DNA of 54,390 bases from Shewanella sp. KT0246 (GCF_019654955.1 NZ_BPEV01000033.1:1-54390); one strand, 5' to 3'; shown: positions 36,653 through 46,829, numbered from the stretch's first letter. A program made the numbers and translations. Notes: generated from the letters alone by a model not told the origin.

Positions 36653-38602
36653 TTAATATAAAAAACTCAGTTCTTGTGGGCTAAACATACTGGCATCTGG
36701 GCTATGGGATTGTTGGTAAATCAAACGGTAGCTCAGCACTGCCTGCACATACTCTCGTGTTTCTTTATATGGAATGGTTTCGATAAAGCTCATGACATCT
36801 AATTTTCCATCGGATTCTTTTAGCCAGCGTTTAACTCGATGAGGCCCTGCGTTATATGCTGCAGAGGCTAACACACGGTTATTATCGAATTGCTTTAATA
36901 GCTCTGCATAGTAAGCACTACCAAGTTGAATGTTGTACTCCACTTGGTACAAATCGGTTTTACGTTTGAATTTGAGCTTATTCTTACGCGCGGTTTCTTT
37001 GGCTGTCGCAGGCATTAATTGCATTAAACCACGGGCTCCAACACCGGATGTGGCATAAGGATAAAATGCGCTTTCACGTCTTGCGATTGCGCGCACTTCA
37101 TCAATATTCACTTTGTACTTTTTACTGGCTTTTTCAAACTCTGTTTGCGCCGCTGGCGGAAAGCGTAGCTTTAAGCTATTCCATTGTTTAGCTTGAATAC
37201 TGGCTTCAACGCTGTAATCAAACCAACCTTGTTTAAGCGCGTACAAACCGTATTCTGCGCGCATTGGATTAGATTGCCTACGAAGCATATGTACCCACTC
37301 ATTGCGGGCATCTCGAGTTTTATCCATGGCAATTAATTCTACAATCCTTGCCATAGCGGGATCGTCATTTAATCTGGCGGCAAGCTGCGGTGATGACTGT
37401 AAATTATCGTCATTCATTGCTAACGGCGCTTTAATGGTTTGTGCAGTATGAAAGCCGTAAAAGTTACGAGCTTGGCTGAGTTGCGTTGAAATTTTTTTAG
37501 ACTGAAGTTTGTCAGCTTCATTTGCCCCGTTTTCATCTAAATAGCGCCCTTGCCAATATTGCCAGCGTGAGTCGTCAATGACATCATCACTTAACAATGC
37601 AAGGTAGCGCTTTATGGATGCGGTATCTTGCTCGCTAATCGCCCAGCGCAGCCTGATTTGAAATAAGTCATCAGAATCTAAAATGGGTAAACTGGCATCG
37701 ATATGTTCGAGTAAGTCAGCTTCTTTATAAATCAGTGCACGGCGAACAATATAGCGATTTAATTGCTGCCTTTTAATGGCATTGAATCGATTCGCTTTAT
37801 CGTATTTTTTGTAAAGTTTAACCGCTTGCTTTAAGTCCTTACGGGCAAGCTTTCTCAGCCCTACGGTAACGATATCAGCCACCATTGGTGACTTAGAAGA
37901 AAATTTACGGGTATGACGTAAACTATTTGGATCGCGGTAAACGGATATAAGTAAATCAGCTTCAGCTTTATTTTTGGTGATTTTTCTTGCTAGATATTGA
38001 GTTAAGCCGTACTGACTTTCGTTAAAGCTTAATAGCATCCGTGACCAAATGAGCGCTTGGCTGCGTTTACCAGCTTTAGCCCACTCGCTGAACAATACGT
38101 CACATTCTTTTGGACGAGAGCGGCCGTATAGCCATAATCTTTGTGCGCCAGCAAAAGCGACTTTGTCGTTTCCTTGTGACAGTTGTGCTCTAAAATAATA
38201 ACATTGCAGCGCAGTATCATTGGGCGAGTCTGGCGAGATAGTGAGAAAATTTTGCCATTGCTTTCTGTTTCCGGCATTTTTTAAATAGCGGTAGCGCAAG
38301 TTGTTATATAAGGGAGTTGCGTTAAATGCTTCAATGGCTTGGTGAGCTTGTTTGCCATTGAGTTTCAAAATGCTGGTAGATTTTTCATGGTAATCGAGAT
38401 AAACGTTTAGCGGATACTCACCGAGTTTAGTACGTAATTGTTGATAGGTTTTCATTTGTTTTTTATCTAGCGCTTGACGGGCATCTAAATAAAGTTGCTG
38501 TTCAGCGCTGTAGTTTGCTTCTTTAGCACTGACGCAGTAGCTATAGCCCTGCAACAAAAGCAGGGCGGCAATGACAAATGAAAAATGCACCATGTTACGC
38601 AT
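36653..38602 (-). CDS. slt: soluble lytic murein transglycosylase
   Basis: A 649-residue periplasmic enzyme that cleaves peptidoglycan glycan strands to form anhydro-muropeptides. It begins with a signal peptide ending near VSAKEA, continues as a long alpha-superhelix (about residues 35-480) and ends in a lysozyme-like SLT domain with the catalytic glutamate near residue 510 (AIARRESAFYPYA), GARGLMQLMPATA and AYNAGPHRVKRWL. The length matches E. coli Slt70. GGAGG precedes the ATG by ten bases. Likely its own unit, in a peptidoglycan and envelope neighbourhood. Confidence 0.94.
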   Translation of the reverse strand: MRNMVHFSFVIAALLLLQGYSYCVSAKEANYSAEQQLYLDARQALDKKQMKTYQQLRTKLGEYPLNVYLDYHEKSTSILKLNGKQAHQAIEAFNATPLYNNLRYRYLKNAGNRKQWQNFLTISPDSPNDTALQCYYFRAQLSQGNDKVAFAGAQRLWLYGRSRPKECDVLFSEWAKAGKRSQALIWSRMLLSFNESQYGLTQYLARKITKNKAEADLLISVYRDPNSLRHTRKFSSKSPMVADIVTVGLRKLARKDLKQAVKLYKKYDKANRFNAIKRQQLNRYIVRRALIYKEADLLEHIDASLPILDSDDLFQIRLRWAISEQDTASIKRYLALLSDDVIDDSRWQYWQGRYLDENGANEADKLQSKKISTQLSQARNFYGFHTAQTIKAPLAMNDDNLQSSPQLAARLNDDPAMARIVELIAMDKTRDARNEWVHMLRRQSNPMRAEYGLYALKQGWFDYSVEASIQAKQWNSLKLRFPPAAQTEFEKASKKYKVNIDEVRAIARRESAFYPYATSGVGARGLMQLMPATAKETARKNKLKFKRKTDLYQVEYNIQLGSAYYAELLKQFDNNRVLASAAYNAGPHRVKRWLKESDGKLDVMSFIETIPYKETREYVQAVLSYRLIYQQSHSPDASMFSPQELSFLY

Positions 38603-38835
38603 AATAATGAGACCTCCGCCTCAGTACGACTTCGTTGCGAAAACTAAATTTAGAGTTCAATAATTGATTGAACTGTTATTTAAACATGCTCTGTAGTGTT
38701 GTTATTGTATCTCGCGTTTTAACTCAGCAATTTACTTTTAAAAAACTCAACAATTTTGCTCAATCAAATAATAGTGCAAATAGTCGTTTGTGGTCTGTAA
38801 AATTTGCTTAAATCTTATATCTAGTTGCTTAATGT

Positions 38836-40317
38836 TTAGCTCTCTTTAGAGTCATCCAAAGCTTTATTAATTAGCTGTGGGTCTAGGTTCTTGCTGGTTT
38901 CAACCCCTAGTTTTTGCATGATATGAGCTTGTCTTATTAGGTTACCTTTTCCTTGTGACAATTTACTCATTGCTTGCTGATAAGTTTTATCCGCGGTTTC
39001 TAGGGCGCGGCCTAATTTATCCATATCTTCAACATAGCCACATAATTTGTCATAAATCTTAGCCGCTTGCGCGGCGATGCTTTGTGCATTTTGATTTTGA
39101 TATTCGTATCGCCAAATATTATTTATTGTGCGCAGTGCAACTAATAAGTTTGTTGGGCTGACGAGCATAATATTATGATCTAATGCGAAGCTTACCAGCG
39201 AAGGATCAGATTCTAGTGCTAATAAAAAAGCTGGTTCAATGGGGATAAACATCAGCACATAATCAAGGCTCTTAAGGCCATGAAGCTTATGATAATCCTT
39301 CTGACTTAAGCCTTTAATATGTTGACGAATTGAGAGAGCTAACTCTTTAATTGCTTGTTGCTGAACGATTTCATCTTCGCTGTTAAAGAATCGCTCGTAC
39401 GCCACCAGTGACATTTTTGCATCGATAACCACATCTTTTTGCTCAGGTAAGTGAACAATGACATCGGGTTTGAAGCGTTTACCTTGCTCATCTTTTAAAT
39501 CTTGTTGGGTATCGTACTCATGACCTTCACGTAGACCACTTTCTTGTAATACTCGCTCTAGTATGACTTCGCCCCAATTACCTTGTTGCTTGTTATCACC
39601 TTTGAGCGCTTTGGTAAGGTTAATCGCATCTTGACTCATTTTAAGATTGAGGTCTTTTAAATGATCAAGTTGATGCTTAAGTGCACTACGTTCAGTTTGT
39701 TCCTGAGTATAGGATTCACGGATTTGCTGTCTGAACCCTTCAAGTTGCTGCTTTAGGGGACCAAGCACGCCATCAATTTGAGTGACGTTTTGTTGCTTAA
39801 AATTTTCGCTGCGCTCTTCAAAAATGCGGTTAGCCAGATTTTCAAATTGCAGTTTTAATCTTTCTTCTGCACTTTCTAGTAGGGCAATTTTGTCGTTTAG
39901 CGCCGCTTTTTCAGTGTTAGCTTGGGTTTGAATACTTTGTTGCATGGCATTGGATTTAGAGAGTGCCAACTGGGTTTCCATGAACTTACGCTGGCCATCA
40001 GCTAATGTTTGTTCAAGTTGCGGCACACGTTCTGCTTGTGCTTCTAATTTAGATAACTGAGCAATCAGTATTTCAGACCTTTCTCTTGCCTGTTGCAGCG
40101 CGTCTTCTTTTTCATCAATTTGTTGCTGTAATAGTTGCTGTTTAATCTCTAAATCTGCTTGAAGTTGGCTTGTTTCAGCGGCAATTTTATCCCGATGTTG
40201 TTCCCATCGCTGGCGGGTTAAACGTTGATTAAGTAGGGCGCCAATGAGTAAACCTAAAAAAGCGGCGGCAGATAATGCGATGATTTCGGCGATAGATAAA
40301 GAAGTGGGAAGCGTCAT
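38836..40317 (-). CDS. rmuC: DNA recombination protein RmuC
   Basis: A 493-residue protein with an N-terminal membrane helix (about residues 7-27), a long coiled coil (about 30-190, Gln/Glu/Leu rich) and the C-terminal RmuC domain of PD-(D/E)XK nuclease type: NWGEVILERVLQESGLREGHEYDTQQ and FKPDVIVHLPEQKDVVIDAKMSLVAYE. The latter carries the acidic and lysine residues. RmuC limits recombination at inverted repeats in E. coli. The ATG at 40317 is preferred over a TTG four codons earlier; neither has a strong ribosome site. Confidence 0.94.
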   Translation of the reverse strand: MTLPTSLSIAEIIALSAAAFLGLLIGALLNQRLTRQRWEQHRDKIAAETSQLQADLEIKQQLLQQQIDEKEDALQQARERSEILIAQLSKLEAQAERVPQLEQTLADGQRKFMETQLALSKSNAMQQSIQTQANTEKAALNDKIALLESAEERLKLQFENLANRIFEERSENFKQQNVTQIDGVLGPLKQQLEGFRQQIRESYTQEQTERSALKHQLDHLKDLNLKMSQDAINLTKALKGDNKQQGNWGEVILERVLQESGLREGHEYDTQQDLKDEQGKRFKPDVIVHLPEQKDVVIDAKMSLVAYERFFNSEDEIVQQQAIKELALSIRQHIKGLSQKDYHKLHGLKSLDYVLMFIPIEPAFLLALESDPSLVSFALDHNIMLVSPTNLLVALRTINNIWRYEYQNQNAQSIAAQAAKIYDKLCGYVEDMDKLGRALETADKTYQQAMSKLSQGKGNLIRQAHIMQKLGVETSKNLDPQLINKALDDSKES

Positions 40318-40528
40318 GATTTCGACCAACTGAAAATGATGCTTAAGATTCTCATGCCGTTAATGATGGCGCAAGGGAGTTGCAGGCTATTTCATACTTA
40401 AGCGCTTAATTAATAAACTCAAAAGGATAAATAATATAAACTTTTTGAAATTAATATTCGTATTAAACTGTCTTATAGTTTATCGAAGATAGTTAATCTG
40501 GTTCTAATTGAACGACAAGGGGTGATTT

Positions 40529-41563
40529 ATGGTGTCAAAAAAAGGCTTTACGAAAGGAATTAGCAATACGCCTTCTTGGTCACTTAAAGAAAATGAAGTC
40601 ACTCCAGAAAGCGTGTTTAGTGACAGACGTAATATTATTAAAGCACTGGGACTTGGCGCCTTGGGTGCAAGCTTACCTGGCCAAGTTCAAGCTGGGCTGT
40701 TTGATTTATTTGGCAGCGAAGATAAACCTCCTTTTGCCGTGCAGGGTCTTGATTACAGCAAGCCTAACCAGTTTCAAATAGTTGATCGTTTAACTCCAGA
40801 AGATAAAATAATTCGTCATAATAATTTTTATGAATTTGGCACCAGCAAACAAGATCCGTTTGAAAACGCCCAGCAGTTTCAAGTTAACCCCTGGGAACTA
40901 AGAATTGAAGGTTTAGTTGATAAACCTTTAACCTTAGATTTGAATGACTTAACCACTAAGTTCGATCTTGAAGAACGTATTTATCGATTGCGCTGTGTTG
41001 AAGCATGGTCGATGGTTGTGCCTTGGGTTGGTTTTTCATTAGCTGAGCTGTTAAAAATGGCTGGTGTGTCGAGTAAAGCCACTCATGTTGCTTTTGAAAC
41101 CTTGTTTGATCCAGACCAAATGCCTGGGCAAAAGAATCGTTTAATGGGCGGCGGCATTCATTACCCCTATGTCGAAGGATTGACCATTAATGAGGCAATG
41201 AATGAATTACCATTTTTAGCAGTTGGCCTTTATGGTAAAACCTTACCACCTCAGAATGGGGCGCCAGTTAGACTGGTTTTACCGTGGAAATACGGTTTTA
41301 AAAGCATCAAGTCTGTAGTCAGAATCCGCGTGACGGACAAGCAACCGCCAACCAGTTGGAATCAATTAGCGCCACATGAATACGGTTTTTATGCCAATGT
41401 AAATCCACAGGTGGATCACCCAAGGTGGTCACAGGCATCAGAGCGCAGCATCGGTGAGGGCGGGTTATTTTCTGCAAAACGTATCCCGACACAAATGTTT
41501 AATGGCTATGGCGAACAAGTGGCAGATTTATATAAAAATTTAGATTTAAGGAAGTACTATTGA
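40529..41563 (+). CDS. msrP: protein-methionine-sulfoxide reductase catalytic subunit MsrP
   Basis: A 344-residue periplasmic molybdopterin enzyme that reduces oxidised methionine in envelope proteins. The Tat signal is [20 protein letters not shown] (Arg33-Arg34). The molybdenum ligand is Cys156 in [15 protein letters not shown]. Other typical stretches are [13 protein letters not shown] and [19 protein letters not shown] lies shortly before the start. Its stop overlaps the msrQ start by four bases, so the two subunits are coupled. Confidence 0.96.
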   Translation: MVSKKGFTKGISNTPSWSLKENEVTPESVFSDRRNIIKALGLGALGASLPGQVQAGLFDLFGSEDKPPFAVQGLDYSKPNQFQIVDRLTPEDKIIRHNNFYEFGTSKQDPFENAQQFQVNPWELRIEGLVDKPLTLDLNDLTTKFDLEERIYRLRCVEAWSMVVPWVGFSLAELLKMAGVSSKATHVAFETLFDPDQMPGQKNRLMGGGIHYPYVEGLTINEAMNELPFLAVGLYGKTLPPQNGAPVRLVLPWKYGFKSIKSVVRIRVTDKQPPTSWNQLAPHEYGFYANVNPQVDHPRWSQASERSIGEGGLFSAKRIPTQMFNGYGEQVADLYKNLDLRKYY

Positions 41564-42168
41564 AGCGTCTGACACCTAGAGGTTTATTCTGGTTAAAAGG
41601 CTTATTACATTTAAGCTTTTTAACCCCAATAATTTACTTAGTCGTAATGGTGTTAACCGATAATGCCGGCGGCGATCCGGTGCAGTATATTATTCATTAT
41701 ACAGGCATGGGTGCGATTAACGCCTTAGTGGTAACACTGCTTATATCACCAATTGCTAAACGATTTAGGCAAGGGCTATTACTGCAAACAAGAAGGTTAG
41801 TAGGTTTATATGTATTTGCATACGCAAGTTTACATATCGCCGCATTTATTAGTTTGGATTTGCTGTTTGCTTGGGGCTTTCTATTTGAAGAGATAATTAA
41901 ACGGCCGTATATTTTAGTTGGCGCTGCCTGCTTTATTATTGCTACCTTTTTAGCATTAACTTCTTTTCAGGCAATAAAACGTAAGATGGGTAAAGGTTGG
42001 CAGTCATTACATAATTGGGTTTATGTCATGGCATTGTTAGCGCCAATTCATTTTTATTGGTCGGTAAAGTCAGAAATTATTGAACCGAGCATTTATATTG
42101 GTGTGTTCGTTTTATTACTTTGGTACAGAAGAAAGACCATCAAGCAATGGTTGTTTAAATTAAAGTAG
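41560..42168 (+). CDS. msrQ: haem-binding membrane subunit MsrQ
   Basis: A 202-residue inner-membrane cytochrome b (YedZ type) with about six helices that passes electrons from quinol to MsrP. It begins with TTG ([18 protein letters not shown]), with GGAAG six bases upstream; there is no better start because it overlaps msrP. Conserved haem histidines lie in YASLHIAAF and [21 protein letters not shown]. The family pairing with MsrP is firm. Confidence 0.94.
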   Translation: MKRLTPRGLFWLKGLLHLSFLTPIIYLVVMVLTDNAGGDPVQYIIHYTGMGAINALVVTLLISPIAKRFRQGLLLQTRRLVGLYVFAYASLHIAAFISLDLLFAWGFLFEEIIKRPYILVGAACFIIATFLALTSFQAIKRKMGKGWQSLHNWVYVMALLAPIHFYWSVKSEIIEPSIYIGVFVLLLWYRRKTIKQWLFKLK

Positions 42169-42333
42169 CTGTTAATTCTTGATAATAGAGTCATATGGAG
42201 TTCATTTTTACTTGCTCTGATACGTTAATTTATCTTTTGTTATCAATAAAGGCTTGGCTAAAGCGCTACTGTTTGCCGACTTTAAATTTGTGTCATAGTT
42301 TTGTTATTTTTACTTTTTCCTGCATTAATCTTC

Positions 42334-42363
42334 TTGTCCAAAACCGAAGGCCTTTGATATATT
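42334..42363 (+). promoter_or_regulatory. candidate sigma-70 promoter for mgtE
   Basis: TTGTCC (42334-42339) and TATATT (42358-42363) with an 18-base spacer. Transcription would start near 42370, leaving a leader of about 290 bases before the mgtE ATG. The 165 bases between msrQ and this promoter hold nothing recognisable. Confidence 0.5.
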
Positions 42364-42369
42364 GCGCGG

Positions 42370-42660
42370 CGCTGGAATAACCAGTCTTATTTGGAAACGA
42401 CAATGAAAACGACCGATTATCCCCCTAGTAGAAAGGGAGAAAAATAACCTACAGTCGTTCTGTCAATGAATGTCTAGCCCTGCAGTGGCTGAGATTGCAT
42501 TTCACTAGTTAGTTTTTATTTTTCTCCCAATTCTCTACTTAATTTCACAATACTTTTGTATTTAGAAAATGATTAGCACACTTATTTGAAGGTGGCTGAT
42601 GAATAAGACCTGCCGCTTTAAAAATGGTCGGTTAAGCTTTGCAAGATAGAGAGATATTCC
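42370..42660 (+). promoter_or_regulatory. candidate structured regulatory leader of mgtE
   Basis: Long non-coding leader. Visible pairings: hairpin CTGG / CCAG (42372-42375, 42381-42384); two copies of AACGAC (42396-42401 and 42408-42413) that both fit one GTCGTT (42454-42459); CCCT / AGGG (42423-42426, 42434-42437); and a perfect 13-base complement GGGAGAAAAATAA (42435-42447) with TTATTTTTCTCCC (42516-42528). The last shares bases with the CCCT/AGGG helix, and the AACGAC copies exclude each other, so alternative folds are possible. Between the long arms a hairpin TCTAGCC / GGCTGAGA (42472-42495 region) forms. It does not match the M-box or the yybP-ykoY consensus as I know them. Confidence 0.5.
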
Positions 42661-43506
42661 ATGAAGCTTATAAATAAAGCTTTAGCTTACGATTCAATTC
42701 TAGAAACGAATGAAGACACCAGCCCAACCTATATAGAATTTACTCACTACACTCAAAATGAACAAGTCGCATTATTAACCTCAATGCCTATTGAGGATGC
42801 AGTCAATATTCTTGGTGAGTGTTCAGTTATTCATGTCCAAAAGTTAATCGCTGAATTAGATATTATTGGTGAAGATGTTAGAGCGAGACATTATGCACAT
42901 CAGCTAGGCATAATTCTTTCAGAAGTTGAGCCCCATAAAGGTTATTTAAATACCGGGGTGTTTGCACATGTGCAACAAAGAATAGGCTGGATTATTGGTC
43001 TGGCTTTGTTAGGCATTGTTTCAGGTTTAATTATTGCAAGTTATGAAGATACTCTCAGTCAATTAATGTTATTGGCTATTTATATGCCGGTGATAGCTGC
43101 CGCTGGCGGTAATACTGGAGCTCAGGCAGCAACTTTAGTGATTAGAGCTTTGGCCACTGGAGAGCTTAAGAAGCGCCAGTGGTTGTCAGTATTGTGGAAA
43201 GAAAGCAGAGTTGCGTTAGTCATTGGTTTGGTGATCGCACTGGTTATTGTGGCAAGGGTGATGCTTTTTAGTGATGGTATGTCTACTGGTGGCTTTGATT
43301 TAGAACTCATTGCCTGTGCGATAGCTGTTGCGTTGTTTATTCAAATAACAATATCAACCACTTTAGGCGGCGTATTACCTATTATTGCAAGGGCCTGTAA
43401 ACTAGATCCTGCAGTACTTGTTAGTCCGTTACTCGCATCTATTGTTGATATATCAGGTTTGATGATTTACTTCAGTATTGTGAATGCTTTTCTAGGGATA
43501 AGTTGA
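42661..43506 (+). CDS. MgtE-type magnesium transporter without CBS domains
   Basis: A 281-residue membrane protein. Residues 1-100 form a short cytoplasmic N-domain (YTQNEQVALLTSMPIEDAVNILGE resembles the MgtE N-domain repeat), followed by five membrane segments of the MgtE pore domain with the key sequence PVIAAAGGNTGAQAATLVIRALATGEL and a closing LASIVDISGLMIYFSI. Full MgtE is about 450 residues with paired CBS gating domains; these are missing here, so the usual protein-level magnesium gate is absent. That makes RNA-level or transcription-level control by the unusual leader more plausible. Ion specificity (magnesium or cobalt) is inferred from family. Confidence 0.88.
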   Translation: MKLINKALAYDSILETNEDTSPTYIEFTHYTQNEQVALLTSMPIEDAVNILGECSVIHVQKLIAELDIIGEDVRARHYAHQLGIILSEVEPHKGYLNTGVFAHVQQRIGWIIGLALLGIVSGLIIASYEDTLSQLMLLAIYMPVIAAAGGNTGAQAATLVIRALATGELKKRQWLSVLWKESRVALVIGLVIALVIVARVMLFSDGMSTGGFDLELIACAIAVALFIQITISTTLGGVLPIIARACKLDPAVLVSPLLASIVDISGLMIYFSIVNAFLGIS

Positions 43507-43542
43507 GCAATGCTTAGAGTTTAACTCTTATGAAATAGCTAC

Positions 43543-43571
43543 AAAAAAACCGAGTTAAACTCGGCTCTTTT
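43543..43571 (+). terminator. terminator of mgtE
   Basis: CCGAG / CTCGG stem (43550-43554, 43560-43564) with TTAAA loop, preceded by seven A and followed by CTCTTTTG, so it may act in both directions with the convergent membrane-protein gene. Confidence 0.75.
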
Positions 43572-43599
43572 GTATCTCATTTTGTTCACCATGATCTGA

Positions 43600-43947
43600 T
43601 TATCTAAATAAGCAATTTTTATCTCTAGGTGGATGTATCAGGCCATTGATGCAGTAACTTGCGAATAAACTGAAGCTAATAACACTGCCCATGATTATTG
43701 CCAATAAGTACCACGGTTGATGCATTGTCATTCTGAGGTCAATATACTGGTATGTAGATATTCCCCAAACCATAACTGTCGCAACAACTAGCCCTAGCTG
43801 GATGATCCGAGTAATCAGGTTACTTTTAAGCAATAGTAGAAGGGGAAGCATCACGCAAGTTATCGCCAGTGGCATTTGGCCGAATCGTAAAAAGTGTGCA
43901 CCTAAAAGTAAATAAGCCAAAGAAATTAGAATAATTCGCCACCACAT
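43600..43947 (-). CDS. small membrane protein of unknown function
   Basis: A 115-residue protein with four predicted membrane helices (starting MWWRIILISLAYLLLG, then an RFGQMPLAITC segment, a VVATVMVWGI segment and a final LAIIMGSVISFSLFASY segment) and a short charged C-terminus. The ATG at 43947 is preferred because GAGG is spaced upstream; a GTG five codons earlier lacks a ribosome site. I recognise no family. It converges with mgtE. Confidence 0.6.
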   Translation of the reverse strand: MWWRIILISLAYLLLGAHFLRFGQMPLAITCVMLPLLLLLKSNLITRIIQLGLVVATVMVWGISTYQYIDLRMTMHQPWYLLAIIMGSVISFSLFASYCINGLIHPPRDKNCLFR

Positions 43948-44249
43948 TGCCACGTTCCTCACTAATCAGCTGTCATTCATGCATTTTGAATCCAGCAATA
44001 TAGCTTATTAGAATGTGATTGTTCTATTACATCACTCACAGAAGTCTACATTCGAGCATTGTATTAAGTGACAGAGGTCAAAAATGGCAATATGTATTTG
44101 CGTTGGTTAGCTAATATTGAAATCGCTATTTGAATAGTAGAAGTCTCAAGGTAAAGTCGATTAGTAAATTTACAGAGTATTGGGCTATGCTGTTTTTTGG
44201 CTATAGAAGTTGCCGCAAGCTAAAAAAAGTTTAAATAATTGATAAGAAT
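43948..44249. other. intergenic stretch without recognisable features
   Basis: About 300 AT-rich bases between the small membrane-protein gene and the tRNA. I see no convincing coding sequence, operator or terminator. Confidence 0.5.
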
Positions 44250-44326
44250 TGGTCGGGATAACAGGATTTGAACCTGTGATCTCTTGTCCCCCAGACAAGC
44301 GCCTTACCGGACTAGGCCATATCCCG
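44250..44326 (-). tRNA. tRNA-Pro (anticodon GGG)
   Basis: A complete 77-base cloverleaf on the minus strand: acceptor CGGGATA / TATCCCG, D arm GCCT / AGGC, anticodon stem CTTGT / ACAAG around loop CTGGGGG (anticodon GGG, reading CCC and CCU proline codons), T arm ACAGG / CCTGT with loop TTCAAAT, discriminator A and an encoded CCA end. All arms pair without mismatch. No neighbouring tRNA genes. Confidence 0.95.
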
Positions 44327-44429
44327 ATTAAAATCTTATGCTGCATAGACTATCAATAAGGTATTTTTCAGGCAATAGCTTTACTAAAAAACACCATCAA
44401 TCGATTGTATTTTATACGTTTATGCAGTA

Positions 44430-46232
44430 TTACTGATTATAAAGCCTTCTTCCTTCACGCATCACTTGAATCAGTTCTGGCGCACTTAATTTGTGTTTGA
44501 GCCTTTTTTGATAATCAATATCATAAATACGATATTTACCATGACGGTCCAGTACGGTTATTTCTTCACTTTGGTAAATAGCAAATGTGCGGCTGTCACC
44601 AATATAGACCCAGCTTTGCTCGCTCGGCTGCAATAAGCTGTAACCTGAGCTGTAATCTGTGATTGGATTGTCACAATGAAGTATGTGGCTCATCACAGTA
44701 GGTACAATGCCATAATGGCTTGTACGATAGGTCACATTATCTGCACCCGCTTTCGGCCAATGCATAACAAAAGGCACTTGAACGTTACCCGGTGAGAGGT
44801 TTTGATTAACTTCAGAAGTATTACTATTAAACACCTGACCATGGGTACCGGTAATCATCACAACGGTATCATCACTAAGTGCACTTACAATTTTCTGTAA
44901 CTGCTGATCAATGAAGTAAAGTGACTGACGGTATTGATTATAAAGGACCCTTTGCGCAGGCTTTAAATCGATATGTGGCTTAACTGTTTCAATACCTAAA
45001 AAGCCAATTGGGGTATCGTAATGTTTCGGTGCAGATAGGTTAACCAGCGAGAACCAATGTGATTGTTGTTCTGCACTCCAGTCAACAAACTGTTGTACAT
45101 TTTTCATGTCGGTTTGTGCGCTGCTTGTTTCACTATGATTGGTAAAAATAGTTAGGCCATCAAATATTGAACGCCCCTCGAACACACGTTGATTTTCTTC
45201 TGGCAGAAAAATAGCTTGTTGATAACCTGCTTTCGTCAATGCGTCAGTCATAATAGGCGCAGTGTGATAAAACTCTTTTCTATCACCATAGTTACCTTGT
45301 AAGCCATAAAATAAAGCAAACATGCCTGTTTTGAATTGGTTGCCGCCACTGTAATGCTCAGAAAACTGCTTATTGTCAGCTTGGTACTGAGTTAAAAAAG
45401 GCATGGTGAGTTCGTTGACCATATCTGCTCTTAAACCATCAACAGTGATGATAAGCACATTGGCTTGTTCTTGTAATTCAGCTGGCGCTTTGCATTCAAG
45501 TGGCGCAACTGGGTAACTTAGTTTTCTTGCTTTGGTTTGATAACTGTTGTCATCACTGTTTGTGCCTTCAATACCATGACTTTCCATGAAAGACCGGGCT
45601 GTTGCAGGGTAAGACAGCGGATAGGTATCATCAAAACGGGTAATTTGAGTAACATCAGATGCATCAGCCCAAATGTGAACCAAATGACTGCTGATAAAAC
45701 AAATACCCACGAAAGCAATCGCTTTATTACCGAGCTGCTTCTTCTCTAATTTCTCTATTCTTTTCCAAATAAAGTTAGCTGCAGTTAGCTCGATTAAAAT
45801 AATCGCTGTCGGTGTCGCTATGTAGGATGTGCTTTTAAGAAGGGCATTAAGATCTGTCCAAGCAAGGTCAAACGCAAATGGACTTAAGTGAATACCGTAA
45901 TCATCATAAACAATGGTGTCATACAGTAAGATACATAGACCTAACGTGGCCACTAGCGCTGCATAGCCACGCAATATTTTTGAGTAGGGCAGCAGCAGTG
46001 TGACAGGAAAAAGAAATACGACGTAAACAATAAAGGCTAAAAAACTGAAGTGACCAATCGTGCTGATTGCAAGGTAGCCCCAGCCAATAATGGTTTCAGG
46101 GTAACCGACACTGCTTAAATAGCGAGCGCCTACTATCATGGCTAAAAAACCATTAAAGAAGGCAAACCAGTGGCCCCAGTTAACAAGACGCGACACTTTG
46201 TCACGAGTCATTTGTTTTTTGCGCTCAACCAT
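44430..46232 (-). CDS. yejM: inner-membrane sulfatase-like protein YejM (PbgA/LapC)
   Basis: A 600-residue protein with a DUF3413 N-terminal region of five membrane helices (about residues 15-190; the opening SRLVNWGHWFAFFNGF is typical) and a periplasmic alkaline-phosphatase-fold domain (about 250-580) with VLIITVDGLRADMV and HWFSLVNLSAPKHYD. In enteric bacteria YejM/PbgA/LapC senses lipopolysaccharide and controls LpxC turnover through LapB, and the enzymatic residues are not needed for that. It follows yejL by about 100 bases on the same strand, the E. coli order. Confidence 0.94.
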   Translation of the reverse strand: MVERKKQMTRDKVSRLVNWGHWFAFFNGFLAMIVGARYLSSVGYPETIIGWGYLAISTIGHFSFLAFIVYVVFLFPVTLLLPYSKILRGYAALVATLGLCILLYDTIVYDDYGIHLSPFAFDLAWTDLNALLKSTSYIATPTAIILIELTAANFIWKRIEKLEKKQLGNKAIAFVGICFISSHLVHIWADASDVTQITRFDDTYPLSYPATARSFMESHGIEGTNSDDNSYQTKARKLSYPVAPLECKAPAELQEQANVLIITVDGLRADMVNELTMPFLTQYQADNKQFSEHYSGGNQFKTGMFALFYGLQGNYGDRKEFYHTAPIMTDALTKAGYQQAIFLPEENQRVFEGRSIFDGLTIFTNHSETSSAQTDMKNVQQFVDWSAEQQSHWFSLVNLSAPKHYDTPIGFLGIETVKPHIDLKPAQRVLYNQYRQSLYFIDQQLQKIVSALSDDTVVMITGTHGQVFNSNTSEVNQNLSPGNVQVPFVMHWPKAGADNVTYRTSHYGIVPTVMSHILHCDNPITDYSSGYSLLQPSEQSWVYIGDSRTFAIYQSEEITVLDRHGKYRIYDIDYQKRLKHKLSAPELIQVMREGRRLYNQ

Positions 46233-46335
46233 GCGGTATCGTTTTCCTAATCCTATCTGGAATCAAAATAATTGTGTCAAAAGTAAAATATAAAAATAGC
46301 ATACCTTTGAACAATTTAAATGACTTTAGTACGTC

Positions 46336-46554
46336 TTAGTCAGCTTTTACTGATTGTGCTAACGCTTTTGCGAATTGTTCAGCAACAGCTTGACGAGATT
46401 CACTCGGTACTTTGTTTTCAAGTAAGTGTGATACACAGTTGCCTAATACCATCAGGCTTAAATCAGTTGGTGCCTGATGCTTGTTTAGTACTGCTAAAAG
46501 CTCAGTTATTAATGCTTCAACTTGAGTGTTGGTATATTTAGATTGGATAGCCAT
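46336..46554 (-). CDS. yejL: YejL (UPF0352 family)
   Basis: A 72-residue small helical protein. The stretch HQAPTDLSLMVLGNCVSHLLE is the family signature. Its function is unknown, but it is nearly always next to yejM, and divergent from yejK, as here. Confidence 0.93.
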   Translation of the reverse strand: MAIQSKYTNTQVEALITELLAVLNKHQAPTDLSLMVLGNCVSHLLENKVPSESRQAVAEQFAKALAQSVKAD

Positions 46555-46829
46555 AATCAGAAAAGTTCAAAAAGTAATGAATTAGCCGGCTATTATATCG
46601 GATTTAATGCGTGGTTGCTGCAAGTTTCTAAAGACTAAAAATACAACAATATTTAGCTGTTTATCCTGATTTTATGCCACATTCTTCTCTGAAGGTTCAG
46701 CTGACAATTCTCAAGTTTATTTGATTTGTTATTGCACGTTTTCGATAAGATTTTTTGAGACTTTTTAACTCGGTCTGTTATGATATCGAACGCTATTTCG
46801 CTTTCATCAATAGAGATCAGTTAGGGCTT

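Noticed and set aside
42195..42380. 61-residue open frame between msrQ and mgtE
   Set aside because: No ribosome site suits it, composition is skewed to Cys, Leu and Phe, and it overlaps the candidate mgtE promoter.
42423..42528. M-box or yybP-ykoY riboswitch upstream of mgtE
   Set aside because: Compared by eye with the conserved cores I know; GGGGAGTAG-type and M-box core sequences are not present, so I describe it only as an unassigned structured leader.
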